Source: Dactylorhiza incarnata (Eukaryota; Streptophyta; Magnoliopsida; Asparagales; Orchidaceae). From it: DNA of 64,000 nt. The position numbers and the translations under genes are program-made. Under the pieces are notes generated by a model, which did not search any database, had not been told where the DNA came from, and saw only the letters and a program-made list of their open reading frames with translations. The stretch is taken from positions 992,001 to 1,056,000 of the forward strand of contig JAWHQI010000061.1 in NCBI GenBank assembly GCA_033032865.1. The letters are read 5' to 3'. Positions 1-12,008 of this stretch are shown here, in pieces; the first letter of the stretch is position 1, and each line of letters opens with the position of its first letter.

Positions 1-1440
1 TGTCGACCTTCTCTCCACCTCTAGTTGAGCTCGGCTCCTAGAAAGTGTCGACCTTCTCTTCACCTCTAGTTGAGCTGGGCTCCTAGAAGGTGTCGACCTT
101 CTTTCCGCCTCTAGTTGAGCTCGACTCCTAGAAGGTGTCGACCTTGTATCCGCTTCCAGTTGAGCTCGGCTCCTGCGAGGTGTCGACCTTCTCTTCACCT
201 CTAGTTGAGCTTGGCTCCTAGGAGGTGTCGACCTTCTCTCCACCTCTAGTTGAGCTGGGCTCCTAGAAGGTGTCGACCTTCTCTTCACCTCTAGTTGAGC
301 TTGGCTCCTAGGAGGTGTCGACCTTCTCTCCACCTCTAGTTGAGCTCGGCTCCTAGAAGGTGTCGACCTTTTATCCACCTCTAGTTGAGCTCGGCTCCTA
401 GAAGGTGTCGACCTTATATCCGCCTTTAGTTGAGCTCGGCTCCTACGAGGTGTCGACCTTCTCTCCACCTCTAGTTGAGCTGGGCTCCTAGAAGCTGTCG
501 ACCTTCTCTTCACCTCTAGTTGAGCTTGGCTCCTAGGAGGTGTCGACCTTCTCTCCACCTCTAGTTGAGCTGGGCTCCTAGAAGGTGTCGACCTTCTCTT
601 CACCTCTAGTTGAGCTCGGCTCCTAGAAGGTGTCGACCTTATATCCGCCTCTAGTTGAGCTCGGCTCCTAGAAGGTGTCGACCTTCTCTCCACCTCTAGT
701 TGAGCTCGGCTCCTAGAAGGTGTCGACCTTCTCTCCACCTCTAGTTGAGCTCGGCTCCTAGAAGGTGTCGACCTTATATCCGCCTTTAGTTGAGCTCGGC
801 TCCTACGAGGTGTCGACCTTCTCTCCACCTCTAGTTGAGCTCGGCTCCTAGAAGGTGTCGACCTTCTCTTCACCACTAGTTGAGCTTGGCTCCTAGGAGG
901 TGTCGACCTTCTCTCCACCTCTAGTTGAGCTGGGCTCCTATAAGGTGTCGACCTTCTCTTCACCTCTAGTTGAGCTTGGCTCCTAGAAGGTGTCGACCTT
1001 CTCTCCGCCTCTAGTTGAGCTCGGCTCCTAGAACGTGTCGACCTTCTCTCCGCCTCTAGTTGAGCTCGGCTCCTAGAAGGTGTCGACCTTGTATCCGCCT
1101 CCAGTTGAGCTCGACTCCTGCGAGGTGTCGACCTTCTATCCACCTCCAGTTGAGCTCGGCTCCTGCGAGGTGTCGACCTTCTCTTCACCTCTAGTTGAGC
1201 TGGGCTCCTAGAAGGTGTCGACCTTCTCTCCACCTCTAGTTGAGCTCGGCTCCTAGAAGGTGTCGACCTTCTCTCCACCTCTAGTTGAGCTCGGCTCCTA
1301 GAAGGTGTCGACCTTCTCTCCACCTCTAGTTGAGCTCGGCTCCTAGAAGGTGTCGACCTTCTCTCCACCTCTAGTTGAGATCGGCTCCTAGAAGGTGTCG
1401 ACCTTGTATCCGCCTCCTGTTGAGCTCGGCTCCTGTGAGG
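1..1440 (-). other. Single open frame antisense to the 45-bp array
   Basis: All three plus frames meet a stop in nearly every unit, and two of the three minus frames meet TAG. The third minus frame has no stop in any unit I checked, including the variant ones. It would encode a 15-residue arginine/serine-rich repeat containing STPSRS and AQLEV, running off the left edge. No in-frame ATG or conserved domain was found. It may be only a side effect of a monomer divisible by three. It resembles the antisense ORFs known near the 3' LTR of Tat-lineage gypsy elements. A real product is unproven. Confidence 0.25.
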
Positions 1441-1454
1441 TGTCGACCTTTTCT
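1..1454 (+). repeat. 45-bp tandem array, about 32 copies
   Basis: The unit opens TGTCGACCTT and carries one SalI site (GTCGAC). Units keep exact register: every 180 bases (1, 181, 361 ... 1441) the sequence restarts at TGTCGACCTT, so there is no net indel over 1440 bp. Variation is confined to substitutions at a few recurring positions, such as GAGCTCGG/GAGCTGGG/GAGCTTGG. The same monomer lies in the same element-relative place in E2 (21929-22460), so the array is part of the element and not a chromosomal satellite. Confidence 0.95.
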
Positions 1455-1520
1455 CGCCAGAAAGACAGCTCGTCGAATAAGGGTTGGATGATTCTTTCTG
1501 AGCAACTACGTTACTCGCAA

Positions 1521-1533
1521 AGAGCGGGGATTG
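1521..1533 (+). other. Polypurine tract of E1
   Basis: AGAGCGGGGATTG lies directly before the LTR start TGTACAACCC. The same tract borders the 3' LTRs of E2 and E3, which supports it as the plus-strand primer and fixes orientation. Confidence 0.7.
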
Positions 1534-1654
1534 TGTACAACCCTCATTCTCCGAGGTAGGCCCATTCAAAGCCACGTAGGCTGAAGTCAAGGTCAAAGGG
1601 TCAGCACAGGAGCCGGCAGTCCAAGACACAAGGCAACTCAGCCAGCAGGAGCAA

Positions 1655-1850
1655 GGCGCGAGCTGGGCGAGCAAGGCGCGAGCTTGGCGAGCAAGGGGCG
1701 AGCTTGGCGAGCAAGGGGCGAGTATGGCGAGCAAGGGGCAAGTATGGCGAGCAAGGGGCGAGCTTGGCGAGCAAGGGGCGAGCAGAGGCGAGCTTGGTCG
1801 AGTATCTCGCGAGTATGGGCGAGTATCTCGCGAGTATGGGCGAGTAGCCC
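1655..1850 (+). repeat. U3 minisatellite of E1, 20-bp unit
   Basis: Degenerate 20-bp units of GAGCTTGGCGAGCAAGGGGC, followed by CGAGTATCTCGCGAGTATGGG units with a CTCGCGAG palindrome. It lies 55-250 bp upstream of the TATA box, where retroelement enhancers usually sit. The short frames open through it look like by-products of repetition. Confidence 0.8.
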
Positions 1851-1904
1851 TTGTAACTCGCGAGCAGAGGCAGTATACTCGCCTGTACCCCCCCTAGGAT
1901 TTCT

Positions 1905-1914
1905 CTATAAATAG
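1905..1914 (+). promoter_or_regulatory. LTR TATA box (E1)
   Basis: CTATAAATAG matches the plant TATA consensus on the sense strand. It is conserved in both E2 LTRs and the E3 LTR, each followed by a GACCC motif, so it is probably the LTR core promoter with transcription starting about 30 bp downstream. Confidence 0.7.
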
Positions 1915-2209
1915 ACCCCCAGGGGTACTAGAAATGGCACTTTTGGGAAGTGGTCGAGGTCCCCCCAAGTTGGATACTCGCCAAATCCATGCCCGTCTAG
2001 TACCTCGCCCAACTTTTGGTTGCGGAGGGGAAGTTTCTCCCAAACTTCCGGGTACGTGGTGGGACCTCCCTGCTGGAGCACCTGGGGTGTGCTTAGTCAT
2101 TTTCTCTCTCCTATTTTAGCTATCAAAGCCGTGGAGTTGGACCGCAGGATCAGTAACCTCCGGCTGCATCGGTCCGAATCTTGAGGTCAGGATTTTCCTG
2201 GCGTCAACA

Positions 2210-2543
2210 GGTATAACGGAGAGTAAGCCCTGAACACTTACACACGCTTTCAACTCCTTCTTTTAGTCACTTTGGGGGTATCCTACTACTTGGTCAAAAT
2301 ATACTCGAGATTGATGTCGGACTAGGAAACCTTATGAGACGTCTTACTAAGTCAAAACAATACGGTGTACTAGTCAGGTTGGCCTAATCTCATCGTTAAG
2401 TGGACAAAGTTATGTGATTTCCCATATGGGCACACCACTGCTTCCGCTGCTAGTTTGTCCTCAAACTAACTCGAGCGGGGGTTGCCCTAGGGTTTGTGGA
2501 CTTCTTTTACTTGGATCGAAAGTCGGCTAAGCTGATACCAGTT
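2210..2543 (-). mobile_element. 5' leader of minus-strand Tekay/Del-like gypsy element
   Basis: On the minus strand this follows the 3' end of giant LTR A (GGGTCTTACA) and its primer-binding site, so it is the untranslated leader of the same element. The rest is cut off by E1 at 2209/2210. No gag coding is visible. Confidence 0.55.
2531..2540 (-). other. Primer-binding site, initiator tRNA-Met type
   Basis: The minus strand reads TGGTATCAGC three bases after the LTR end TTACA. It matches the first nine bases of the usual plant site TGGTATCAGAGC and then seems to lack AG (TGGTATCAGCTTAG). This sets the orientation of LTR A. Confidence 0.65.
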
Positions 2544-3859
2544 TGTAAGACCCTCTTTTTTTGCATTCTTACCCGGGTCTTACCGCCCAGAACCGCCGTC
2601 TTGCGGCGACACCATTACACCTAATGGTCGCCGCCACAATACGCCGATCCTGCCGGCTATCCATCATCATCCAGGCTAACCATAATCACAGTAATAGAAG
2701 CATTAAATGAAACAAGTCCACAAATCACACTGGGAATATATGAATTACAAAATTACATTGTCCATGATGAGAAAGAACTAAACGAATAAGGGCTTATGCC
2801 CGGTACATGTTCAAAAAAAATAGAGCAACAACACTCTCACTCTACATCTACGCGGAAGCTATCAAGCTCTGTCTTCATGCATCTGTAGCTGCTGCTGCAA
2901 CGACGTATAGTGGTTGTTCTGCTTCATCCCGTCTTCCTGTCCTGTCTCCTGAACGAGGTCTTGCTGTTCCGTCACATCATCCCTAAAATGATGAGGTCCA
3001 CCGACCGTCAGTCTATAAGACTCAGAATATTCCTCACCGCCTCCACCCGCGACTCCTAGGCACCGTGCGGGAGGAGGAAGCGGAGGACATCAAAGGGTAA
3101 TTCAAAAGCAGGTGACAAAGGCGAGACTAGCAGTATATAGATACTAAACAAGTAATGAAAACATCTCTACCCTAGCAGGAGTATGCATAAAGGCAATAAG
3201 TAAAGAGCGGTATAAGTAAAAGAGCAGGTATACGAAATAAGAGCAACTACGAAAGTAACCTTAACTTATATGCACACACAGAAGCACATAAGCTAAGGGA
3301 TCTGGCAAGAAGTAAACTCATTGTATAAAAGAGCCCATACGGATTTATACGATGAGGTATCTGTTGGTGCATAAATGCTATGCTATGATGTGCAATGCAA
3401 TGATGCAATGTTTGTATTATTATTTCATATACATGCAACTCACCCACACGACTCTGTACGTACAGACCTTTAGTTCCCACTTTTCGGAGGTAGCTAACCT
3501 CTCAGGCACCTCCCGTCGTGGTCAAGCGGTGGCAGAGGAGCGGGCATCTCCTCACCTAGGTGGGTAAGTCACACTACCAGACCTAGGCCCTAACGTACGT
3601 TGTGATACCGGTACCCGGTACTCACGAGCTCCTGCGTACTAAACTAAATTGGCCAGGCAGGGTTTAGGGAATCCGTCCCGTCGGACGCGCAGTAAGACAA
3701 CCTGGCCCCCATAAAACCACTAGCACTGCCGAGTCAAGGAACTGCTGTCGGTGTGACGACTAAGACAGAACCGAAGACCCACCACATCTTACACACAAGC
3801 AACATGTATTAGCCATTTACTACCGAGCCTCCAGCTCACAAATCTACACCAACATTTAT

Positions 3860-4265
3860 AAAGTAGAGCCTACCGCTCGCCAGGCTATACCAGCCTTATA
3901 TTTAAACTACGAGCCTACCGCTCGCTAGACTACACTAGTCTTATATTTAGACTACGAGCCTACCGCTCGCTAGACTACACTAGTCTTATATTTAAACTAC
4001 GAGCTTACCGCTCTCTAGACTACACTAGTCTTATATTTAGACTACGAGCCTACCACTCGCTAGACTACTCTAGTCTTATATTTAAACTACGAGTCTACCG
4101 CTCGCTAGACTACACTAGTCTTATATTTAAACTACGAGCCTACCGCTCGCTAGACTACACTAGTCTTATCTTTAAGTTACGAGCCCACCGCTCGCAGGAC
4201 TATCCCAGTCCTTCCTTATAACCCGAGCCTACCGCTCGCAGGACTATCCCAGTCCTTCCTTATAA
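3860..4265. repeat. 45-bp tandem repeat inside LTR A, about 9 copies
   Basis: The unit is TACGAGCCTACCGCTCGCTA followed by GACTACACTAGTCTTATATTTAAAC. The matching place in LTR B (about 6720-6920) has only degenerate GAGCC/CTCG units, so amplification is specific to A. It is unrelated in sequence to the 45-bp unit of E1/E2. Confidence 0.85.
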
Positions 4266-5089
4266 AATGTTCCGGTTTGGGATGGAAGTTAACTTATCAT
4301 GTTCTCCTACTTAACTAGTCTTGTCTATAATTTAGTTGATCTTAGAAGCTTTAGGGTTAGCCTTGGACTTCCGGAGGGTTACCCGGTGAGGGGCTCGCAG
4401 CGGTACTGGGAAGTGTGACGGGCTGACACCCCGAACTTCCTCTTCCCAAGGCACTTAATCTTGTTGGTATCTACCCCTTTTTACTTGATCCCCATTTTCC
4501 TCTCCACTTTCATTAAATCTCTAAGATGAGTTAAGTTGGCACTTAGGAGTGGGGGAGTTCATTTGAACTCCAACACCACCAACTGTGACCGGGTGCTGAC
4601 TCTCCCGTCATCACATTCTAGCTTGAGTTCCCTTCTTCATCGAGGGACTGCACACATACACTTAGCATTCTCAACCTTGATTGGACCCATACTCCTATTC
4701 TCCGACATCCTTAACCCAGGGTTTGCCTTAGATGTTTCCCGACTTCATCCTTGATTTTCACCCTAAAATGGCTCACCCGGCTAAGGGCAGTTCTACTTTC
4801 ATATGGTCACTTAATACCGATGAGTTGTGTGTGGGGCCCCTGATGAGGTCTAACCTCCTCTTCATATCACTGTAAATTCATACACTTATAGTTTGCTAAA
4901 CGCACCCCAATCCTTATTTCCCATGATGTCCCCTAGAGGTGTTCCTCCAAATAATCTGAGCATTCATAATAATCATGGAATTAATAGTTCTATGTGTGAA
5001 GGTCAGTGGTGGTCTAAATCATGTAAATCAGTTTTACTATTCGCAGACCAAAATAAGATTGAGCTAGATTTGACTCCTAAGGTGCAATA

Positions 5090-5561
5090 TTGATCACATC
5101 ATATCCAAATGAGTTCCAATTATTACATGGGTTCGCAATGAGTGGTGATCTATCAACCTCAAATCCTAATCTCATGAATTCTCCAGGGAATCTTAAATCT
5201 TAGTCTTTAATAAAATAGAAGATGTGCAGATAGTGATTTATACATCGACTGTCAACTAATGATCTCATAAATCCTGATAAATTAACTGTAACATAATATT
5301 GGTCTAAAGACCTCAAACCCCAAGTTTCACATCTTTACAGGAATTACTTAACCATAATTTCTATTTAACATAAATGGGGTGCAAATAAGGATTTACACAT
5401 CAAGTATTAGATTATGACCTCAATAAGTTCTGGGGAAAATTACCATGGCATACTACTGATCTACAAACACCAGATCCTAAGTCTCATATTATCCCAAGGA
5501 GTATTTACCCTTAATTATCATTTATTACATTTGGTGTGCGTATAAGGGTTTACACTACAAG
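5090..5561. repeat. 156-bp satellite, left diverged units
   Basis: About three diverged units carry the landmarks CAATAA(G/A)TTCTGGG, CACCAGATCCTAAGTCTC and GGTGTGCGTATAAGGG. The unit just before solo LTR B starts 156 bp upstream of the insertion (about 5401). The array continues at 11068. Confidence 0.75.
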
Positions 5562-8500
5562 TGTAAGACCCCTTTTTTTTTTCTTTCCAAACACCGGGTC
5601 TTAGGCCCAGAACCGCCGCTTTGCGGTGACAACTTCACTCGGGAAGGTCGCCACTACAAAACGTCGATCATGCCGGCCAAATCGATCACGAAGAAAAGTA
5701 AAGCTTAAACGACTAAATAAGCCAAGTCCACATCACATTTAAATAAACCATCATAGAGATGTCCACAAACATAACTGAAACAAAAAGATAACAAGGGTTA
5801 CAATAAATAAGGGCTCATGCCCTGTACATCATAACCTCACTACATGATCACTCGCGGAAGCTAACTACTAATCACTCACAGATCCTGATTCTGGTGCTCC
5901 TGTAATAGGCTGGCCCGCCTCCGTCTGCTCCGGCCTCTGATGCTGCTGCGTCACCTCGATTTCCTAAAATGATATGGTCCACCGACCGTTAGTCAAAAAG
6001 ACTAAGCCTTATGTTCCCCACCCCACCCCCAATGGCTCCTAGGCACTGTGCGGGAGGATGAAGCGGAGGACAGCAAGGGGTATAACAAAGAGCAGGTGAC
6101 AATGGTACATGAAATGTTTCTACACTACACATGTGTACATATATAACTGAAGCAATAATTAAAAGCATGGTAAAAAGTATATAAAGAGCAGTAAGCAGTA
6201 AGTCTAATAGCAAGTAAAGTAATATAAAAGTAACCATTGATTTATAGGAATGCCCATACAAACCTATAGACCAAGGGGTCGTTTAGCAGGGCCTATCGTA
6301 TAAGAAGTCCCATAACCGACTTATACGATAGGGGTAGGGGTTGAAATGCAATGTTTATGCTATGACAGGCAAGGTATGCAGTTATGTTATGTTCATACAA
6401 GTGCAACTCACTCACTACGACTCTATGCGCATAGACCTTTAGTTCCCCCTTTTTGGAGCGAGCTAGACTCCCAGGATACTCCCGTAGTGGCAAACGGAAG
6501 CGGTGGGTTGGGCCTCGCCCACCTCTAGGTGGGTATTCACACTACCCTACCTAGACCTATCGTACGCCTCAACGCAAAACCGTGGAGCATCTGCGTACTC
6601 TTACTGGCTGGACCACCAGACTTTCAAGGCTAAGTGTAAATACCACACTCGCCGAGTCAACGTATTGACGTCGGTGTGAACGACCGTCCAATACCAAAGA
6701 CCCACCACCTTCAATGCTCATGCAACATGTTCTACTACCTACCTCCGAGCCATAAGCTCCCCGGGCTAACCTGCCAGCCATAAATAACCTTCCGAGCCAT
6801 CGGCTCGCCGAACCAACCCGTCCGTACCTACAAACACTACTGAGTCACAAGTTCACCTGACTTAGCAATCTGCTCTTACAACCACCGAGCCTACTGCTCG
6901 TAGCACCAAACCAGCTAAACTCCCGGAACCACGGGGTGTGGGTGAGTGTGTTATTAAATTATTCTTGTATCACATTTTACTCTTATAGTTTATGGTTAAT
7001 CTTGGACTTCCCGAGGGTTACCCTGTAAGGGGCTCGCTACGGTACTAGGAACCGAAATGGGATGACACCCCAAAGTTTCCTTTCTCAAGACACTTAGTGT
7101 TGTTGGTATCTACCCATAAGAACACCCTCCTTGTTATTACAATTGAATTAACCCTAGGTGACTGATGACTTTCCAAGACGATCCCTCGTCAATCCTGAGC
7201 ACCACTTTACCCTCAACTCACCAAGCACACTTTACCATCTATGATCCTTCTTGTTGACCATCATACCTTCTCAACTAAACTAGGTAAACCACATACCTCC
7301 CATCCCTCCTAAGGATCCACTTGATTCTCAAATTTCACAGTTTTACTATACGTAGACCAAACTAATTTCATGAAGCTCACAACTATAGGTACTCCAAATA
7401 TTCATCCAACTGACCCAAGCTATTTACTGGAGGTCTATCATGTTGTTATGAGATTAATTCCAGAGAATCGTATTTTTCCCAACATTATTAATATTTAAAG
7501 CAATTTTCCAAAAATACAACCTCCTAAGGTTTGAACTACAAGTGCACTTTTCTGATTTCCAATGCCTACTAAAATTTTTACATAAATCAAGGGTACCTAG
7601 TAATTTGCAAATATGAATTTTCATGATTTTCCAGCAAGGTTTACAATTATTAAAAATTCCAAAACCCATTAAATTTCAATTATTTCCAAAGGAGGTACCC
7701 TCATATGAACTCCAAACCTTATGCAAATTTTTACAGAGGTGATTCATACTAAAATATTCAGCCCTACAAAATTTGACCATATTCCATAGAGGTTACATTT
7801 GTAATTTCCACAAAGGTTGTATTTGCAATTAATTCCAATTTGAACTAGAAGTACCAAAAATATCAATCCAAAAATTATGAGAAAATTATTGTGGGTTCAT
7901 AATGGTATGAAATGACATCCAGCAAAGTTTCATGAAATTACAGAAAACTAACACCCTAAAATTAATCATCCCAAAAATTGCCAACAATACGAATAATTAT
8001 AATTTGGACCTCCAAAGGTCTTCCAATGGTTCTAATAGAATCTCCAGGGATTAATAACATCAAAACTAAGTTGGTGACAGAAGTTGGTTAATCCCTAGGT
8101 AATAATCTTTCCTAAATCCCAAAAACCTAAATATTTACAAATCTACCCACCAAGGATTTATTCCCTAGGGTTGGCAACTCCAAACCCCACCAATTTCTCA
8201 TAGGAGTACTCTCTGGTCACCATGACCATCTCCCCAAAATTTTAGGTCAAACCATAAAGGTTTGACCCCTCTTCCTTCATTGACCTCAAAATGCACCCCT
8301 TAGGGTTTACCCTAGGATTATGGTTCAAACTTCCCCAAATCCACCCAAACTTCTTGTGAGGGTGTTATATCACTCATAGGACTCAGAGGAGTCCATTACA
8401 CTCCTCTCCAAGGACAAACACCCTTATGTACTTCACAAAGCCCTAAAGGGCACTCTAGGGTTAACCACTAGGGTTTAAGGGCACACCAAGCCCAACTCTT

Positions 8501-11067
8501 CCAAGATTGGCTCCTTGGGGTGTCCCATACACCCCAAGTCAGTGACCAAAGCCACTCCTTCAATCAGTGGGAGGAAGCCCCTCCACACTCCATAATTAGC
8601 CTAAGTCCATCTTTACCCTAATTTAACCCTTAAGCATACATATGTCCAAGGAAAAATTCCTATCTTGTCCAAGTCCAATCTACCCAAAACTTTGGCCAGA
8701 GATCAATGAATGGTCGCCCAAGGTCCCACCAAAAATTTGGTGAGGATTAGGGTTCTTAGGGTGCCTAATTGGGGTGCAATTAGCAATTAGCCCCTTTGCA
8801 ATTTATTAGGGTAAACCACCTCCAATGCCCACTAAATTTTGACCAAGGGTTGGCATGGGTGAGGGTGATGTGCACCCCAAATTTGAGACCAATTGGCTTT
8901 GTGGGAGAGTGGGGGCACTCACCCAAGGTTTTTCCTTAACCTAGGGAGCCTAGGGTTGACTTTGTGATATGCCCTATCAAATCAACTCCAAATGGGTTGA
9001 GATTTTAACCAGAGACCTAAAATGCTCTCTAAGACCACACATCAAAATTTGGAAGGGTCTTGAGGTGTTTAAGACACCTAATTAAATCACACATGGATTA
9101 TTAAATTTTTCCAAAAACTATAGAAAAATATTCTCCAAAAATTCTGATTTTTGGATATGTCCTATATATATATAATAATAGCCTACACCCAAAATTTCAA
9201 GTCATTTGGAGTTCTGGGTTGATGTGGGCATCCACTCAAAGTTCAGTCAAACCTTGCACTAAAATGGGTGCTGAGGTCAAACCAGGACTCCAAATTGGGT
9301 GAACTCAATTTTGTAATAAACTAGACATCGGGGGCTCCAACTTCGATGTTGGACAATTTTTCCCCAGAAGCCTCTAAGTATTTTCTATAATTAAAACTAG
9401 AATTAGCCAACAAATAGCACTATTAATATGAATATATAAATAAATAATGATTTGATTTATTGACAGGATCGGACGGTTCACCGTCGTCTTCCCCGATTAG
9501 CCTACGGCTACAAGTTCACGCGCCTGGGCGGTTTTGATCGTTGATTTCCCGGCCACCTGAGCGCCGCCCCAGCCAACCAACGCCACCACCACCTCCGTTG
9601 AGGTGGTGGCCGGCGATGAGCGGTGTTTGATCGGCCGGCGGTGGCCGGAATCGGGTTCTGGAATAGGAAGCCCAACCCGCTCTACGGGTGGCTTGGCTGG
9701 TTCGATTCACGGCCAATTGGCCACGAATCGAGCCGCCGGCGATTGAGATCTACACCACAGGGGTTAGGGAGGAGAACCAGACCTGCTGGGGGGCTTGCCT
9801 CCTTGTCGTTCTCTTGTACACCATGGGAGCTCGGGGAGGTTGTGGAGCCATGCTGATCCGAGCCTAGAGAGCACGATTTCCTCTGGATTCTTGGGGGTTT
9901 CTCTCCTCTCCGACTTCTGAAGGTGATAGGGGGTTCAATTGAGGGTGGTGGTGGCTTTAACCCCTTGTGCCATTAATGGCCTCTTCACCTCCCTCCCCAT
10001 GGTCGACCCTATGCATCCCCCTACCTTAATTGCTCCTAGAAACGGCTGGAAACTTCTCAAAATCGTCAGAGGAGATGAATGGGGGTGTAAATGAGGGATG
10101 TCAAGGGGTGTATCACCTTAATGGCCATGAATGGCCTCTTTTTCTCTCCCCAAAATTGGGGAAAACCCTCATTTTCTCTCTCCTACTCACCATGGCCGAT
10201 TTTCCACTCCCTCCTGTGTTTAATGTTAGCCTATTAGGCTGGTTGACTACTCAATTGAGCTAGCCCAAAAGAGATTGGGCTAGGTTTAAGAGGTTTGACC
10301 TAATTTGGGCAAGTTTGACTTTTGGTCAAATTGACCAATTGGGTGACCCTAGGATGGGGATTTTGGGTCCAATGGACTCCAAATTAAATTTAGAAACTAC
10401 TGGTGGGGTCAATTTGGTCACATGGGCCTTATTTGACCCAATATAAGTTGATTTGACCAAAAAAGGCTAAGTTGACTTTGGTCAAATTGGGCCCTAGGGT
10501 TGACCCTGTCACGGGGCTTTTTGTTCCACTGGGTCCCCTATGATATTGTAACACTATGGGTAGGGTCAATTTACTATGGTGGTGGTCAATTAGGGCACTT
10601 AGTGAAGAATTGTCATTTTGACCTAAAAGGGCATTTTGGTCAATTTGCACCACTGGGGGTTCCATGATGGGGCTTTTAGGTCTACTAGGTCTCTTATGAT
10701 ATTTTAGGCCTAGATGTGTGGTCAATTTGGCATGGTGGAGGTCAATTGACTCTAATTAGGCTACTTTGACCAATTTGGGGTTAAGGTTGACTTTGGTCAA
10801 TCTGGCCTCTTTGGTTGACCCCAATGGGCCCTTGGTGCTCTAAGGGGACCCCTGAAGGGTTAGGGATACTATGGTGGGGTCAAATGGTCAAGTTGAGGCC
10901 CTAAAGTCCAACCCTAAGCTTGGTAACTGGAAATTGTTGTTTGTAGACCAAGGTGGTTTTCTTCTTCTTTCCTAAGCTCACAAGGTCTTGGGCTCTTCCT
11001 ATGGTTTTGTCATGACCTAGTCATGACAAAACTAACTTAGGGGTCTAGCAGTTTGGGGGATGTTACA
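5562..11067 (-). repeat. Solo LTR 'B', 5.5 kb, TSD ACAAG
   Basis: Opens TGTAAGACCC, closes GGGGGATGTTACA and is flanked by ACAAG at 5557-5561 and 11068-11072. No priming site, gag or pol accompanies it, so it is a solo LTR left by LTR-LTR recombination, inserted in the 156-bp satellite of LTR A. It contains the family blocks plus a GC-rich segment (9470-9860). The short ORFs there are not shared between copies and I do not call a gene. Confidence 0.85.
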
Positions 11068-12008
11068 ACAAGTGCTATGATTAGACTTCAATAAATTCTG
11101 GGAAAATTATTATAGCACCATATTAGTCTAAAAACACCAGATCCTAAGTCTCGTATTATTCCAAGGAGTATTTACCCTTAATTATCATTTATTACATTTG
11201 GTGTGCGTATAAGGGTTTACACTACAAGTGCTATGATTAGACTTCAATAAATTCTGGGAAAATTATTATAGCACCATATTAGTCTAAAAACACCAGATCC
11301 TAAGTCTCGTATTATTCCAAGGAGTATTTACCCTTAATTATCATTTATTACATTTGGTGTGCGTATAAGGGTTTACAGTACAAGTGCTATGATTAGACTT
11401 CAATAAATTCTGGGAAAATTATTATAGCACCATATTAGTCTAAAAACACCAGATCCTAAGTCTTGTATTATTCCAAGGAGTATTTACCCTTAATTATCAT
11501 TTATTACATTTGGTGTGCGTATAAGGGTTTACACTACAAGTGCTATGATTAGACTTCAATAAATTTTGGGAAACTTATTATAGCAACATATTAGTCTAAA
11601 AACACCAGATCCTAAGTCTCGTATTATTCCAAGGAGTATTTACCCTTAATTATCATTTATTATATTTGGTGTGCGTAAAAGGGTTTACACTACAAGTGCT
11701 ATGATTAGACTTCAATAAATTCTGGGAAAATTATTATAGCACCATATTAGTCTAAAAACACAAGATCCTAAGTCTCGTATTATTTCAAGGAGTATTTACC
11801 CTTAACTATCATTTATTACATTTGGTGTGCGTATAAGGGTTTACACTACAAGTGCTATGATTGGACTTCAATAAATTCTGGGAAAATTATTATATCACCA
11901 TATTAGTCTAAAAACACCAGATCCTAAGTCTCGTATTATTCCAAGGAGTATTTACTCTTAATTATCATTTATTATATTTGGTATGTGTATAAGGGTTTAC
12001 ACTACAAG
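11068..12008. repeat. 156-bp satellite, right array, 6 near-identical copies
   Basis: ACAAG(T) recurs at 11068, 11223, 11380, 11536, 11692, 11848 and 12004, spacings of 155-157 bp. Units differ by only a few substitutions, unlike the diverged left units, so this side was amplified or homogenised more recently. Each unit has the landmarks GAAAATTATTATAGCACCAT and GGTGTGCGTATAAGGG. Confidence 0.95.

Larger units (their letters stand above)
1..2209 (+). mobile_element. 3' part of tRNA-Phe-type LTR retroelement, copy E1
   Basis: Seen: from left to right a 45-bp tandem array, a short spacer, a purine-rich tract and an LTR that opens TGTACAACCC and closes GGCGTCAACA. The same order in the same relative orientation occurs in the complete element E2 (20837-25935, minus strand), which fixes E1 as plus-strand with its 5' part beyond the left edge. 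The following GGTAT (2210-2214) is the expected 3' target-site copy but its partner is outside the window. It sits in the leader of a Tekay-like gypsy element. No gag or pol is visible. Confidence 0.8.
1534..2209 (+). repeat. 3' LTR of E1 (676 bp)
   Basis: Bounded by TG and CA. It contains a 20-bp minisatellite (about 1655-1850), a TATA box (1905-1914), then a region matching the E2 and E3 LTRs (CTATAAATAGACCCCCAGGGG; GGTGGGACCTCCC near 2060) and the shared end GGCGTCAACA. E2 LTRs are longer, mostly because their minisatellite is longer. Confidence 0.8.

Noticed and set aside
1..1454. CRISPR-like array
   Set aside because: Direct 45-bp units are contiguous with no unique spacers, in a plant retroelement.
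9516..9856. Overlapping ORFs in the GC-rich part of solo LTR B
   Set aside because: The matching region of solo LTR C (about 18000-18460) does not keep the same frames, so there is no sign of coding.
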